A DNA stretch of 45,556 nt from an uncultured Candidatus Saccharibacteria bacterium. GTDB taxonomy: Bacteria > Patescibacteriota > Saccharimonadia > Saccharimonadales > Saccharimonadaceae. The DNA lies in NCBI GenBank assembly GCA_946414465.1, contig CAMKOP010000007.1:1-45556 (forward strand), written 5' to 3'. Made by a program: the position numbers and the translations under genes. Below the pieces are notes generated by a model that made no database searches, was not told the DNA's origin, and saw only the letters and a list, made by a program, of their open reading frames with translations. This document shows positions 6,001-13,856 of this stretch, in pieces (within the stretch, counting starts at the first letter, position 1; the number at the start of each line of letters is the position of its first letter).

Positions 6001-6945
6001 ATGCCAATACGATTTGAATCATTTATAAGAGAAGGTGACGAAAATGAAAAAAATATCGTAAGTGATATCGTTTCCACTTGCAATTCATGGGGTTTTGCCT
6101 CTTTTGAATCAAAAACCCCAAAGTATTTCATGTACGAATATCCACTCATAGATGAGTATACAAAGGAAGAATTTGGGTTAATAACTAATTTATTAAAAAT
6201 CGAAAATAGCAAGATTTTAATTCGCGATTGCAATTTAACAATTAACGCAGAGCCTAAAAGAATACATCTACACAAACACTTAAAGGTTTCTGACGAAGAA
6301 ACACACGATTACTATCTTGCAAAAGAAGACTCTTTATTCCCTACACCTTCATTTGTGATTGAAGCAGTAAACCGTCATGCAATTTGGGACAAAAAATTAG
6401 AAGGCAAAGATTTTTACGTTGGACTATCTGCTTTTGCATATGGATTTGCAGTTTGGGATAGCCTAGAGGAGTTCAATAAACATTATAATGATACGTCAAA
6501 TCATCCACCCAAAAACACAATTACCAAAGTTGGTCTTGACTCCGCTACTATAATAAACGAAAAAGATGATAATCCTTGTACCCTTTTCCTAGGTGAAGTG
6601 CTCGACATACAAGATGTCAAAGTTAAGCTCAAAGAAAATGAAATAAAGTTCTCAATTATCACGATAGATTGTTTCTTAGGTTTATTAAAACTAGTTGCAG
6701 GCAAAGATGTATTCTACTTTGGAGGAATTGAAAAAGGCAAAATACTAGAAATAATAGCGACCATAAAAGCAAATTTCGGAGTTGACCCTACACCCGAAGC
6801 AGTAGTAGGCAGTCAAACACAAGTACCACAAGACAATGAAACCTATGATAACGCTATCACTAAGTTAGCCGACGCGAGTTTTGACATATCTTCAGAATTA
6901 AAAAACAAAATAAAAAGAATTATTAAAAAACCTAAGATTAAATAA
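6001..6945 (+). CDS. Hypothetical cytosolic protein (314 aa)
   Basis: Family not recognised. No signal peptide or membrane span is visible. The N-terminal two-thirds look globular (EYPLIDEYTKEEFGLITNLL; GKDFYVGLSAFAYGFAVWDS; NPCTLFLGEVLDIQDVKVK). A polar stretch follows (VVGSQTQVPQDNETYDN), then a very basic tail (KNKIKRIIKKPKIK) that might touch nucleic acid or membrane. The start is set by the abutting extended -10 element at 5986-5994. Codon use is AT-rich, like its neighbours. It stands alone between a divergently oriented FISUMP gene and the csaA-like gene, which has its own promoter. Confidence 0.7.
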   Translation: MPIRFESFIREGDENEKNIVSDIVSTCNSWGFASFESKTPKYFMYEYPLIDEYTKEEFGLITNLLKIENSKILIRDCNLTINAEPKRIHLHKHLKVSDEETHDYYLAKEDSLFPTPSFVIEAVNRHAIWDKKLEGKDFYVGLSAFAYGFAVWDSLEEFNKHYNDTSNHPPKNTITKVGLDSATIINEKDDNPCTLFLGEVLDIQDVKVKLKENEIKFSIITIDCFLGLLKLVAGKDVFYFGGIEKGKILEIIATIKANFGVDPTPEAVVGSQTQVPQDNETYDNAITKLADASFDISSELKNKIKRIIKKPKIK

Positions 6946-6980
6946 TAGTTAATCTGTAAATAGTATTCAGATCGTGGTTA

Positions 6981-6989
6981 TGATATAAT
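6981..6989 (+). promoter_or_regulatory. Extended -10 promoter, leaderless start of the CsaA-like gene
   Basis: TGATATAAT, the same nine bases as at 5986, ends six bases before the ATG at 6996. Confidence 0.65.
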
Positions 6990-6995
6990 AATAAA

Positions 6996-7334
6996 ATGGA
7001 CGAAAAAATCAATATCGAAGATTTCGACAAAGTAGAAATGCGCGCCGGCACAATCGTAGAAGTAGGAGTTAACAAAAAAGCCCGCAAACCAGCCTACAAA
7101 GTTAAAATCGATTTCGGTGAAGAAATAGGCATCAAAACTTCCTCAGCCCAAATCACAGATCTATATAAAGAAGAGGACTTAGTCGGCAAACAAGTAATTT
7201 GCTGTGTTAATCTTGCTCCAATGCATATCGGCAGCGTCAAAAGCGAGGTCCGTATTCTCGGCACCGAATCAAAACAGGGCGTAGTTTTATTGACTCCCAC
7301 AGAACCCGTCAAAAATGGCGATAGAATTTTCTAA
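6996..7334 (+). CDS. csaA: CsaA-like tRNA-binding (EMAP/OB-fold) protein
   Basis: Small stand-alone tRNA-binding domain, 112 residues, the usual CsaA length. Visible family features are FDKVEMRAGTIVEV near the N-terminus, the AYKVKIDFGEEIGIKTSSAQIT strand region, VICCVNLAP and the ending PVKNGDRIF. These domains dimerise and bind tRNA or serve as export-related chaperones in other bacteria; which role applies here is not evident. The transcript appears leaderless. It is monocistronic: the next gene has its own upstream region with a TATGCTA/TAGCATA hairpin at 7360-7379. Confidence 0.85.
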   Translation: MDEKINIEDFDKVEMRAGTIVEVGVNKKARKPAYKVKIDFGEEIGIKTSSAQITDLYKEEDLVGKQVICCVNLAPMHIGSVKSEVRILGTESKQGVVLLTPTEPVKNGDRIF

Positions 7335-7359
7335 ATAATATTTACCAAATCATACCAAT

Positions 7360-7379
7360 TATGCTAAAATAATAGCATA
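7360..7379 (+). other. Hairpin upstream of the third FISUMP gene
   Basis: Perfect 7-bp stem TATGCTA/TAGCATA with an AAATAA loop. It overlaps a TGCTAAAAT extended -10-like element, so it may be an operator or simply promoter DNA. Confidence 0.35.
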
Positions 7380-7412
7380 TAGTGTCATATAAAGTATATT
7401 ATTAGGAAAACT

Positions 7413-9287
7413 ATGAAAAAAAATATTCTATTTTGCTTATTATTAACATTAACTACCCTCACAATTCTTATTGGCGTAGGTCTATCTAGCAATCCCACTT
7501 CCGCTGCCTCCGCCTCTACCGCCACCGCTACAGTTAAAATCGCTGCATCATGTACCATCTCTGGTGGTGGTAATTATAATGCAACTGTACCGCCTGGAAC
7601 CTCAGCCGAAATAGCAGGCAGTACTCTCACTATCACGTGTAACGACACAGGAGGCTTTGCACTCTATGCTGTAGGTAATTCTGGCGATGAATATGGCAAT
7701 AATAATATGATAGGCCCAAGTGTTAATATTCCTTCTGATACAACAAGTACTGGTTCTTATTGGGCTATGAAGATCACTCCAGCTACAGGGAACACTCCCA
7801 CCATAGAGAATTCATTCAATGATTTCAAAAATGTCCCTATCGTTCATACTAAAGTAGCCTCCTACTCAGGCTCCACTGGCACAGGTAGTTTATCAGTCAA
7901 TGCTACTTACAAAGCCAATATCATATCTTCCCAAATTATCGGTAATTACTTAGGCAAAGTTAAATACACCCTTATCCATCCATCGAGTGGGCCTACTCCA
8001 GTTACTCCGTTAGCATCATCCGACTGCCCTGCACTCTCAATTTGCTACGCACCTAATGCTGATGATATTGAAGGAACTATGCGTGACGCTGATTTTAGTA
8101 CTGTAGCTGCTTCATCCAAGGCGGGTAGACAAACTAAGACACTCAACGGCAGTAGTAGCGTCAACATAACGACAAACTCCACTGTTCTGTTGGCTGGATA
8201 CAATTATTCAAGACCAGGTTATGGCTTTGCTGGCTGGTCGACATCCTATGAAGCTTCTACCGCTTCTGGCTCTACTGATACTATCTATGGTCCTCAGGCT
8301 ACCATCTCTACCAATCCTAGCGATCCAGACGGTGTAGATATCTCTACTAATGGTCTCATTCTCTACCCAGTTTGGGTAGCTTCTGCTGGCTCTATGCAAA
8401 CTTTCACTTCAGCAAATTGTAGTGCTATGAACATAGGCGATGTCACAGCTAGGATGGATATACGTGATAACAATGTTTACGCTGTCGCCAAACTAGTTGA
8501 TGGTAAATGCTGGATGATAGAAAACTTAAGGCTAGATAATGACGCCAATATTACCACATCTAATACTCAAAGCAATAATGGCACATGGGGCGGAGTATTT
8601 ACAGGTCTAGCTGAGCCAGAAAGAACTAATTTTGGAACTAGTAACCCAAATAGTCTCTATAGTACTGATGGCACTACCGCAAACGTAATCTCGGGTGGCA
8701 ACGCTTATAACTCCCAAATATATCGTATGCCTCGCTATAACAATGATAACACCAATCGTTCTCTAACAGTTAGCTATAGTCGCAATAGTTCCGGCTATTA
8801 TTATCAATGGTATAGCTATGGCAATTATTACACTTGGGCTGCTGCTATTGCTGATACTACTGAGTATAGAAACGCCAATCAATCCATAAATACAACTTCG
8901 CTTTGTCCCACTGGTTGGCGATTACCCAGAGGTGGTAATAAAAACAATGAATCCAATAATGAATTCTGGGCTCTCATTGTGACCGGATTAAACAACGGTG
9001 TAGCTCCTGCTAATTATGATAGTACTGCATGGCCTTCTTACACAGACGCAGAAACAGAGCCAGTATCTAACGCCTTACGTTCATATCCCAACAACTTCCT
9101 CTATAATGGCCATTTCGTTGGATCGTCGTCCAATAGAAGAGGCACAATGGGCACCTATAATACATCTACAGCAGACGGTGATTACGATTATTTCTCAATG
9201 TCTATGATTAATTCCCGTGTCTACCCGGGTACCAGCTATGATGTGAAGGATAATGGGAAATCAAGCAGATGCCTAGCCGGCTCTTAG
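7413..9287 (+). CDS. Secreted repeat/FISUMP surface protein (624 aa)
   Basis: Exported protein with a signal peptide over residues 1-30 (hydrophobic LLLTLTTLTILIGVGL, then PTSAASA). Residues ~30-200 are a Ser/Thr-rich display domain resembling those of the other paralogues (ALYAVGNSGDEYGN parallels AIYAIGFTDDEYGK). About 225-330 holds a Listeria-Bacteroides (InlB B-type) repeat with GYGFAGWSTS...GLILYPVW. The FISUMP core follows (MDIRDNNVYAVAKLVDGKCWMIENLRLDN, CPTGWRLPRGG) and ends SSRCLAGS. The ending has drifted: YNTST stands where paralogues have YWSST. AGGAAA precedes the ATG. It converges on the sortase gene. No anchor motif is visible. Confidence 0.85.
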   Translation: MKKNILFCLLLTLTTLTILIGVGLSSNPTSAASASTATATVKIAASCTISGGGNYNATVPPGTSAEIAGSTLTITCNDTGGFALYAVGNSGDEYGNNNMIGPSVNIPSDTTSTGSYWAMKITPATGNTPTIENSFNDFKNVPIVHTKVASYSGSTGTGSLSVNATYKANIISSQIIGNYLGKVKYTLIHPSSGPTPVTPLASSDCPALSICYAPNADDIEGTMRDADFSTVAASSKAGRQTKTLNGSSSVNITTNSTVLLAGYNYSRPGYGFAGWSTSYEASTASGSTDTIYGPQATISTNPSDPDGVDISTNGLILYPVWVASAGSMQTFTSANCSAMNIGDVTARMDIRDNNVYAVAKLVDGKCWMIENLRLDNDANITTSNTQSNNGTWGGVFTGLAEPERTNFGTSNPNSLYSTDGTTANVISGGNAYNSQIYRMPRYNNDNTNRSLTVSYSRNSSGYYYQWYSYGNYYTWAAAIADTTEYRNANQSINTTSLCPTGWRLPRGGNKNNESNNEFWALIVTGLNNGVAPANYDSTAWPSYTDAETEPVSNALRSYPNNFLYNGHFVGSSSNRRGTMGTYNTSTADGDYDYFSMSMINSRVYPGTSYDVKDNGKSSRCLAGS

Positions 9288-9295
9288 ACCAATTC

Positions 9296-9922
9296 TTATA
9301 TCCCATTCGCAAACACCACATACCGATGCGTAGCATCGCCACCACCCAGCATCGTGCCATAACAAGTCATCAATACTATATCGTAACGACCCATGCCATT
9401 CGCAATATAGCTCATCCGATAATCCCTTCCGTTCGCAGATAGCTGTGTTGGCGAAGTCTTTTCAAAAATAATCACTTCCTTCACTTGGTAATTTCGCGAT
9501 GTGCCATTATAAGCAATCGTAAATACATTCCCTACCCCTACACTCGTCAAATTACCAAACACTGCTCCGGTATTATGCCCATACAAGAATTTTGCACCAT
9601 ATTTATTCACATGATTTCCTGCATCCACTGCGGTATCCGCTACATCTACAATTGGGATCGTCCGACCTGCCACCGAAATCGCATTAGCAGGCGCCACTTC
9701 TACAGATTGTGCTGCAGGAGCAGTATAAGCTACCTGAGGACGATTAACTGCAGCCGTCGCAATCACTGGTTCTGGTTCAGGCTCAGGCAAAGGAATAGTC
9801 TCGACCACCCCAGCATTAGATAGGCCAGTCACAGGAGCAGATTCAGAGGCCGTCAAAATCTCAGGAGCATTCATGAGCCCCAGTAGACTACAAATAATAA
9901 ACAAAAAAAGGCGCTTGCCCAT
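9296..9922 (-). CDS. Sortase-family transpeptidase (208 aa)
   Basis: Cysteine transpeptidase that attaches proteins to the envelope. Residues 1-20 form a signal/anchor segment (LFLFIICSLLGLM), a Pro/Glu linker (PLPEPEPEP) follows, and the catalytic barrel occupies ~80-208. The triad is visible: His116 in LYGHNTG, Cys187 in LMTCYG and Arg200 in THRYVV. It is short for a sortase and resembles class E/F-type enzymes. GGGAG precedes the ATG, and TGCTATAAT (9955-9963) is its extended -10. Lying tail-to-tail with a FISUMP gene, it may act on the PNTG-bearing protein at 13857-16268. Confidence 0.88.
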   Translation of the reverse strand: MGKRLFLFIICSLLGLMNAPEILTASESAPVTGLSNAGVVETIPLPEPEPEPVIATAAVNRPQVAYTAPAAQSVEVAPANAISVAGRTIPIVDVADTAVDAGNHVNKYGAKFLYGHNTGAVFGNLTSVGVGNVFTIAYNGTSRNYQVKEVIIFEKTSPTQLSANGRDYRMSYIANGMGRYDIVLMTCYGTMLGGGDATHRYVVFANGI

Positions 9923-9954
9923 ATTAAACTCCCATTAATGACCAATATATCTAT

Positions 9955-9963
9955 ATTATAGCA
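9955..9963 (-). promoter_or_regulatory. Extended -10 promoter of the sortase gene
   Basis: Minus-strand TGCTATAAT, 32 bases before the ATG at 9922, leaving a short leader with a GGGAG ribosome-binding site. Confidence 0.6.
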
Positions 9964-10046
9964 TACTTTGTCAAAAATGTCAAGATATAGTACAATTAGC
10001 AGTATATTTGCAGGGGGGTAGTACATTAATAATTGGGAGGTTCAAG

Positions 10047-10898
10047 ATGGAGAAGCATAATGGTAATTATAGTCCAAAAGAACTCAGTTTACATAAAGAA
10101 TACGAAAGAATCATGCAAAGAGAATCCAAGATTGCTGGCAAGAATTGGATAATTCCACCAGTTCGTGAAGTATTCAAAACTAACAAACAGATAGGCCAAA
10201 TCGTCGAATCTAGTTCAGTGTTGCGGTCTTATAATAATCGCTATGGCTTGACACGAGATAAGTGTGCCTATGAATCAGTCGCCGCACACACTAATCTCTG
10301 TATGACAATATTAGATCGTTGTCTCAGTTATATGTATGGACCAGACATGGATTTACCAGACATGTACACATATCGTGAATTGATGGAAGCGCTCCGCAGG
10401 CATGATTTACCAGAAAACATAATTGGTGACATTCCAGACAACGGAGAAGCAGAGAATTCTGGCAAAAGAGCCACAGAAATAACCTATTTCAACGCTTTTG
10501 CTAGTTATTCACCTCTACGTGAACACTTCTTCGAAGAAAACGTCAATCGTCTCTTAACCGAAATGGAAGACAAATCCTCATTTTTCGGAAGGATGCTTTA
10601 TGTCACCGACAAGATTTCGGCCTTATTTATCACGCTTTGGCATGATAGTGTTGGTCGTCATCCACTAATGCACCCAAAAAGCCGCAAAATATCTGGTCGT
10701 GATTTTGCTGAGATGCAAATCTGTGACGATAAGGTAAACGGTTGCTACCGTGCTAGTGAGATGTGGGCTATCGATTATTTCAAAATGAGAGAACTCGAAC
10801 AATATGACGATACCGGTTATTTTACCGCTCTAATCGTCGCCTATACGTTAGCAGTCAATGGTCGCTGGTACATCTGGCGCGACCATGACTACCGTTGA
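10047..10898 (+). CDS. HD-domain phosphohydrolase (YfbR/HDDC2-like)
   Basis: Predicted metal-dependent hydrolase, probably of nucleotides. The HD signature is visible: His in AAHTNL, the His-Asp pair in RRHDLPENIIGDIP, and a later Asp in YVTDKISAL. This matches the pattern of 5'-deoxynucleotidase YfbR-type proteins, although the N-terminal extension and the long insert are unusual. The ATG at 10047 is chosen because GGGAGG sits six bases upstream; a TTG 13 codons earlier has no such site. It is divergent from the sortase and ends in a shared bidirectional terminator with glyA. If it is a nucleotidase, it would sit well beside the dTMP-synthesis genes. Confidence 0.7.
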   Translation: MEKHNGNYSPKELSLHKEYERIMQRESKIAGKNWIIPPVREVFKTNKQIGQIVESSSVLRSYNNRYGLTRDKCAYESVAAHTNLCMTILDRCLSYMYGPDMDLPDMYTYRELMEALRRHDLPENIIGDIPDNGEAENSGKRATEITYFNAFASYSPLREHFFEENVNRLLTEMEDKSSFFGRMLYVTDKISALFITLWHDSVGRHPLMHPKSRKISGRDFAEMQICDDKVNGCYRASEMWAIDYFKMRELEQYDDTGYFTALIVAYTLAVNGRWYIWRDHDYR

Positions 10899-10912
10899 AC
10901 CCCCTTGTAATT

Positions 10913-10936
10913 GCCCCGACCAATGTCGGGGCATTT
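10913..10936. terminator. Bidirectional terminator between the HD gene and glyA
   Basis: GCCCCGAC (10913-10920), loop CAAT, GTCGGGGC (10925-10932), then ATTTT. The convergent genes on both sides end within 20 bases of it. Confidence 0.8.
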
Positions 10937-12304
10937 TCATAGACTTGGTACTGGAAATTCTGTTGCAAGTCCTCTAACCTCAGCGTGAATTCTCTCTAAA
11001 TCATTCTCATATTTATCTAAGTCACCCTCTGCTTTCTGGCAGATTTTTGCGACATCTTCCATCCATCCAGCTAAAACTTTCATCTCTTCTACGCCTAAAC
11101 CTCTAGTCGTAATCGCCGGAGTGCCGAGCCTCACACCGTTCGGCTTAAACGCACCGCCTGTATCGCCCGGCAAAGCGTTTGCATTCAAGGTCAATCCCAC
11201 CATATCTAATGCTTTTTCGTATATCTTGCCATTAATGTCGAAACTCTTCTTCATATCAATCAGAATCAAATGATTCTCTGTCCCGCCACCCTGAAGCACA
11301 AAACCACGGTCAATTAATTCTTTAGCTAGAACCTTCGCATTTTCAACGATTTTCTTAGCGTAATTTTTAAACTCAGGCTTAAGCGCCTCGCCAAACGCCA
11401 CTGCTTTCGCTGCAATCACGTGTTCAAGCGGCCCACCTTGTGTGCCTGGAAATACTGCCTTATCTACTAAAATCGGAATGTTTTCTAAGGTTTTTTCTGG
11501 CATCTTTTTAAGTGGCGAGCCAACCTTACCTTTTGTCATTATTAATCCTCCGCGCGGACCACGTAATGTCTTATGCGTAGTGGTTGTCATCACGTTAAAA
11601 CCAAAATCTAAAGGATTAGGATGCTCGCCCGCCGCAATCAATCCGGCTACGTGTGCCATATCAGCCATCAAAAGTATTTCGTGCCCCCACTTTTTTTCAG
11701 CTTTATTTCGAATCTCCGCAACCCGTTTAAAATCCGGTATCTTCATAAACGCCGAATATCCTACCAGTATCAATTTCACATCATTCGAAAGCGCTAATTC
11801 TTCCATCTCATTGTAATCAATATCGCCACTCTCGTCCGTACCATAAGCTACGAATTCATAAATGTGTGCACTTCTAGTCACTGGTGAACCATGGGTAAGA
11901 TGACCTCCATGCCCCAAATTCATCGCAAGCACTTTGTCACCAGGCTCTAGCCAAGCATAATATACCGCCTCATTTGCATTCGCGCCAGAATGTGGTTGCA
12001 CATTAGCATGATCCGCATGGAATAGTTTGCACGCTCGATCAATCGCCAGTCTCTCAATCCTATCTACATTAATCTGCCCGCCATAGTAACGATAATTTGG
12101 CAATATTTCATCAGCAATCCGTTTTTCATCCCACCCAGGCACACCTTCAAAACTTGGATAGCCCTCTGAATATTTATTTGTCAGTACTGAGCCCATCGCT
12201 TCCAGAACATCCGCCGATACATAATTTTCGCTTGGGATCAATTCAAGTCCCTCTTTTTGACGAATTTTCTCTTGTTCAATTAAATCAAACACTAAATCTT
12301 TCAT
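10937..12304 (-). CDS. glyA: Serine hydroxymethyltransferase
   Basis: PLP enzyme converting serine and tetrahydrofolate to glycine and 5,10-methylene-THF. It is 455 residues, slightly longer than the usual ~420. Visible are LIPSENYVS, NKYSEGYP, the HSGANAN region, the MADMAHVAGLIAAG motif and the PLP lysine Lys245 in TTTTHKTLRGPRGG. A strong AAGGAGG lies four bases before the ATG. It is the last gene of a thyA-folA-glyA run (nine-base gap after folA), so all three enzymes of the thymidylate cycle are made together. Confidence 0.95.
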   Translation of the reverse strand: MKDLVFDLIEQEKIRQKEGLELIPSENYVSADVLEAMGSVLTNKYSEGYPSFEGVPGWDEKRIADEILPNYRYYGGQINVDRIERLAIDRACKLFHADHANVQPHSGANANEAVYYAWLEPGDKVLAMNLGHGGHLTHGSPVTRSAHIYEFVAYGTDESGDIDYNEMEELALSNDVKLILVGYSAFMKIPDFKRVAEIRNKAEKKWGHEILLMADMAHVAGLIAAGEHPNPLDFGFNVMTTTTHKTLRGPRGGLIMTKGKVGSPLKKMPEKTLENIPILVDKAVFPGTQGGPLEHVIAAKAVAFGEALKPEFKNYAKKIVENAKVLAKELIDRGFVLQGGGTENHLILIDMKKSFDINGKIYEKALDMVGLTLNANALPGDTGGAFKPNGVRLGTPAITTRGLGVEEMKVLAGWMEDVAKICQKAEGDLDKYENDLERIHAEVRGLATEFPVPSL

Positions 12305-12313
12305 AAAACCTCC

Positions 12314-12787
12314 TTATTTTTTAGTATATTTTACGAAAGTATACGCTAAATCATCATTTTTCCCTTCTTTTATAACTTCTCTATTATATTTAGCTTTATC
12401 AAATTCTGGAAAATATGAATCGGCTTTTTCGTCTTCAGCCTCAACCTCGGTCAAATATATTGTCTTTGCGTGCGGAAGCGCCGCAAAATATACCATCCCA
12501 CCCCCAATAATGAATATTTCTTCCTCTGTATTCTCATTTTCTTGCAAATATGCCTTCAAGTCATGAATTACTAAATCTGCACCAGCTATTTCACCCCGAG
12601 AAGCCACAATATTCTCCCGACCAGGTAGCTTCCCAGGCAAAGATTCCCAGGTTTTTCGACCCATCACTACTTTGTGGCCCATCGTCGTATCTTTAAAATA
12701 CTTCATATCTTCTTTGATGTGAAAAATCAAATCACCATTTTTACCCAGTTCCCAATTTTTACCAATTGCTGCAATCAGACTAATCAT
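12314..12787 (-). CDS. folA: Dihydrofolate reductase
   Basis: NADPH-dependent reduction of dihydrofolate, regenerating THF after thymidylate synthesis. Length 157-158 residues, normal for bacterial DHFR. Motifs: MISLIAAIGKNWELGKNGDL with the substrate-binding region, GHKVVMGRKTWESLPGKLPGR, and IFIIGGGMVYFAAL. The start is ATG at 12787; a GTG at 12790 whose G is shared with the thyA stop is the other option. Overlap with thyA implies translational coupling. Confidence 0.95.
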   Translation of the reverse strand: MISLIAAIGKNWELGKNGDLIFHIKEDMKYFKDTTMGHKVVMGRKTWESLPGKLPGRENIVASRGEIAGADLVIHDLKAYLQENENTEEEIFIIGGGMVYFAALPHAKTIYLTEVEAEDEKADSYFPEFDKAKYNREVIKEGKNDDLAYTFVKYTKK

Positions 12788-12789
12788 CA

Positions 12790-13755
12790 CTACTCCGTCA
12801 CTGGCATTTTAATCACACCGAGGTGCTCATAACCTTCAAGTTTAATATCTTTGAGCTCACGTGAATTATCAAACTTATAAAAACCTTTAATCTCAGGATT
12901 AAGCCACAGCTTTGGTGCCTTTGGCAAACCACCTTCCTTCATCGCTTTATCATAGCGCTCAATTTGCTCTTTAATTCCATCAATCTGATTTTCATAGATA
13001 TGCGCATCATTAGTAATAAATGTCATCTGGCCAGGTTTCGCTCCTACCGAAGCTGCAATCAAATGACAAAGTACCGCGTATTGCACCACATTAAACGGCA
13101 ACCCAAGTGGTACATCAGATGAACGTGAAGTCACCAATACGTTAAGTCTGCCATCAATCAAATTCCACTGCGAATTCCACACACAAGACGGCAATGCCGC
13201 AGTCTCCAACCACTCATTCTGCCAAAGGCTAAGCACCATTCGTCGATTGCCAGGATTCGATTTTAAAGTTTCGATCAAATTCCGAATCAAATCATACCGA
13301 TTTACAATCCAACCATACGCCGTACCAATCGTATGTGCAAAATTCTCCGGCTTCAAATCTGGGTGTTTCTCTTTAAAAATCTCATTCAGATTCCGTCCTT
13401 GATAGGTACCATCCTCTGCCACTTCCCACTCATTCCAAATCTTCACACCTCTATCCTGTAACCATCTCACATCGTTCGATGCTTCTTGATAAATCCATAA
13501 AATCTCAAGTACCGCTGTCTTAAAGCCAACTTTTTTAGTAGTGAGAATCGGAAATTCTTCTGATAAATCAAATTGCATTACTTGATGAGGCAAACGAATT
13601 GTCGAAGCCGCGGAAGCACCTTGCGCTGTATGATCCGGTATCGCTTGAGCCACTTTCTTACTCCGCTTATCAGACTTCTTATAATTCGTAATCTTTTCCC
13701 CCTCCTTGAGAATTCGCTTACAAAGGTCAATATACTGATCGTCAAATTTACTCAT
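12790..13755 (-). CDS. thyA: Thymidylate synthase (ThyA type)
   Basis: Methylates dUMP to dTMP with methylene-THF, giving dihydrofolate to FolA. 321 residues. The catalytic Cys191 lies in LPSCVWNSQW, where most family members have PPCH; the Cys is kept but the following His is Val. RRMVLSLWQ, RSSDVPLGLPFN with Asn222 (dUMP selectivity) and the C-terminal region are present. GGAGGTG precedes the ATG at 13755. First gene of the thyA-folA-glyA unit. Confidence 0.93.
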   Translation of the reverse strand: MSKFDDQYIDLCKRILKEGEKITNYKKSDKRSKKVAQAIPDHTAQGASAASTIRLPHQVMQFDLSEEFPILTTKKVGFKTAVLEILWIYQEASNDVRWLQDRGVKIWNEWEVAEDGTYQGRNLNEIFKEKHPDLKPENFAHTIGTAYGWIVNRYDLIRNLIETLKSNPGNRRMVLSLWQNEWLETAALPSCVWNSQWNLIDGRLNVLVTSRSSDVPLGLPFNVVQYAVLCHLIAASVGAKPGQMTFITNDAHIYENQIDGIKEQIERYDKAMKEGGLPKAPKLWLNPEIKGFYKFDNSRELKDIKLEGYEHLGVIKMPVTE

Positions 13756-13856
13756 TTCACCTCCATTTTCAACTAATTATATCATACCACTAACCAAAAA
13801 CATCACACTCAACCAAAAAAGCACCACTAATTACTTATCAGAAGCAATCTACCACA

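Noticed and set aside
7413..9287. DGR-type variable end in the third FISUMP gene
   Set aside because: Its last 150 bases have ordinary composition with normal adenine content, unlike the first FISUMP gene; the same holds for 13857-16268.
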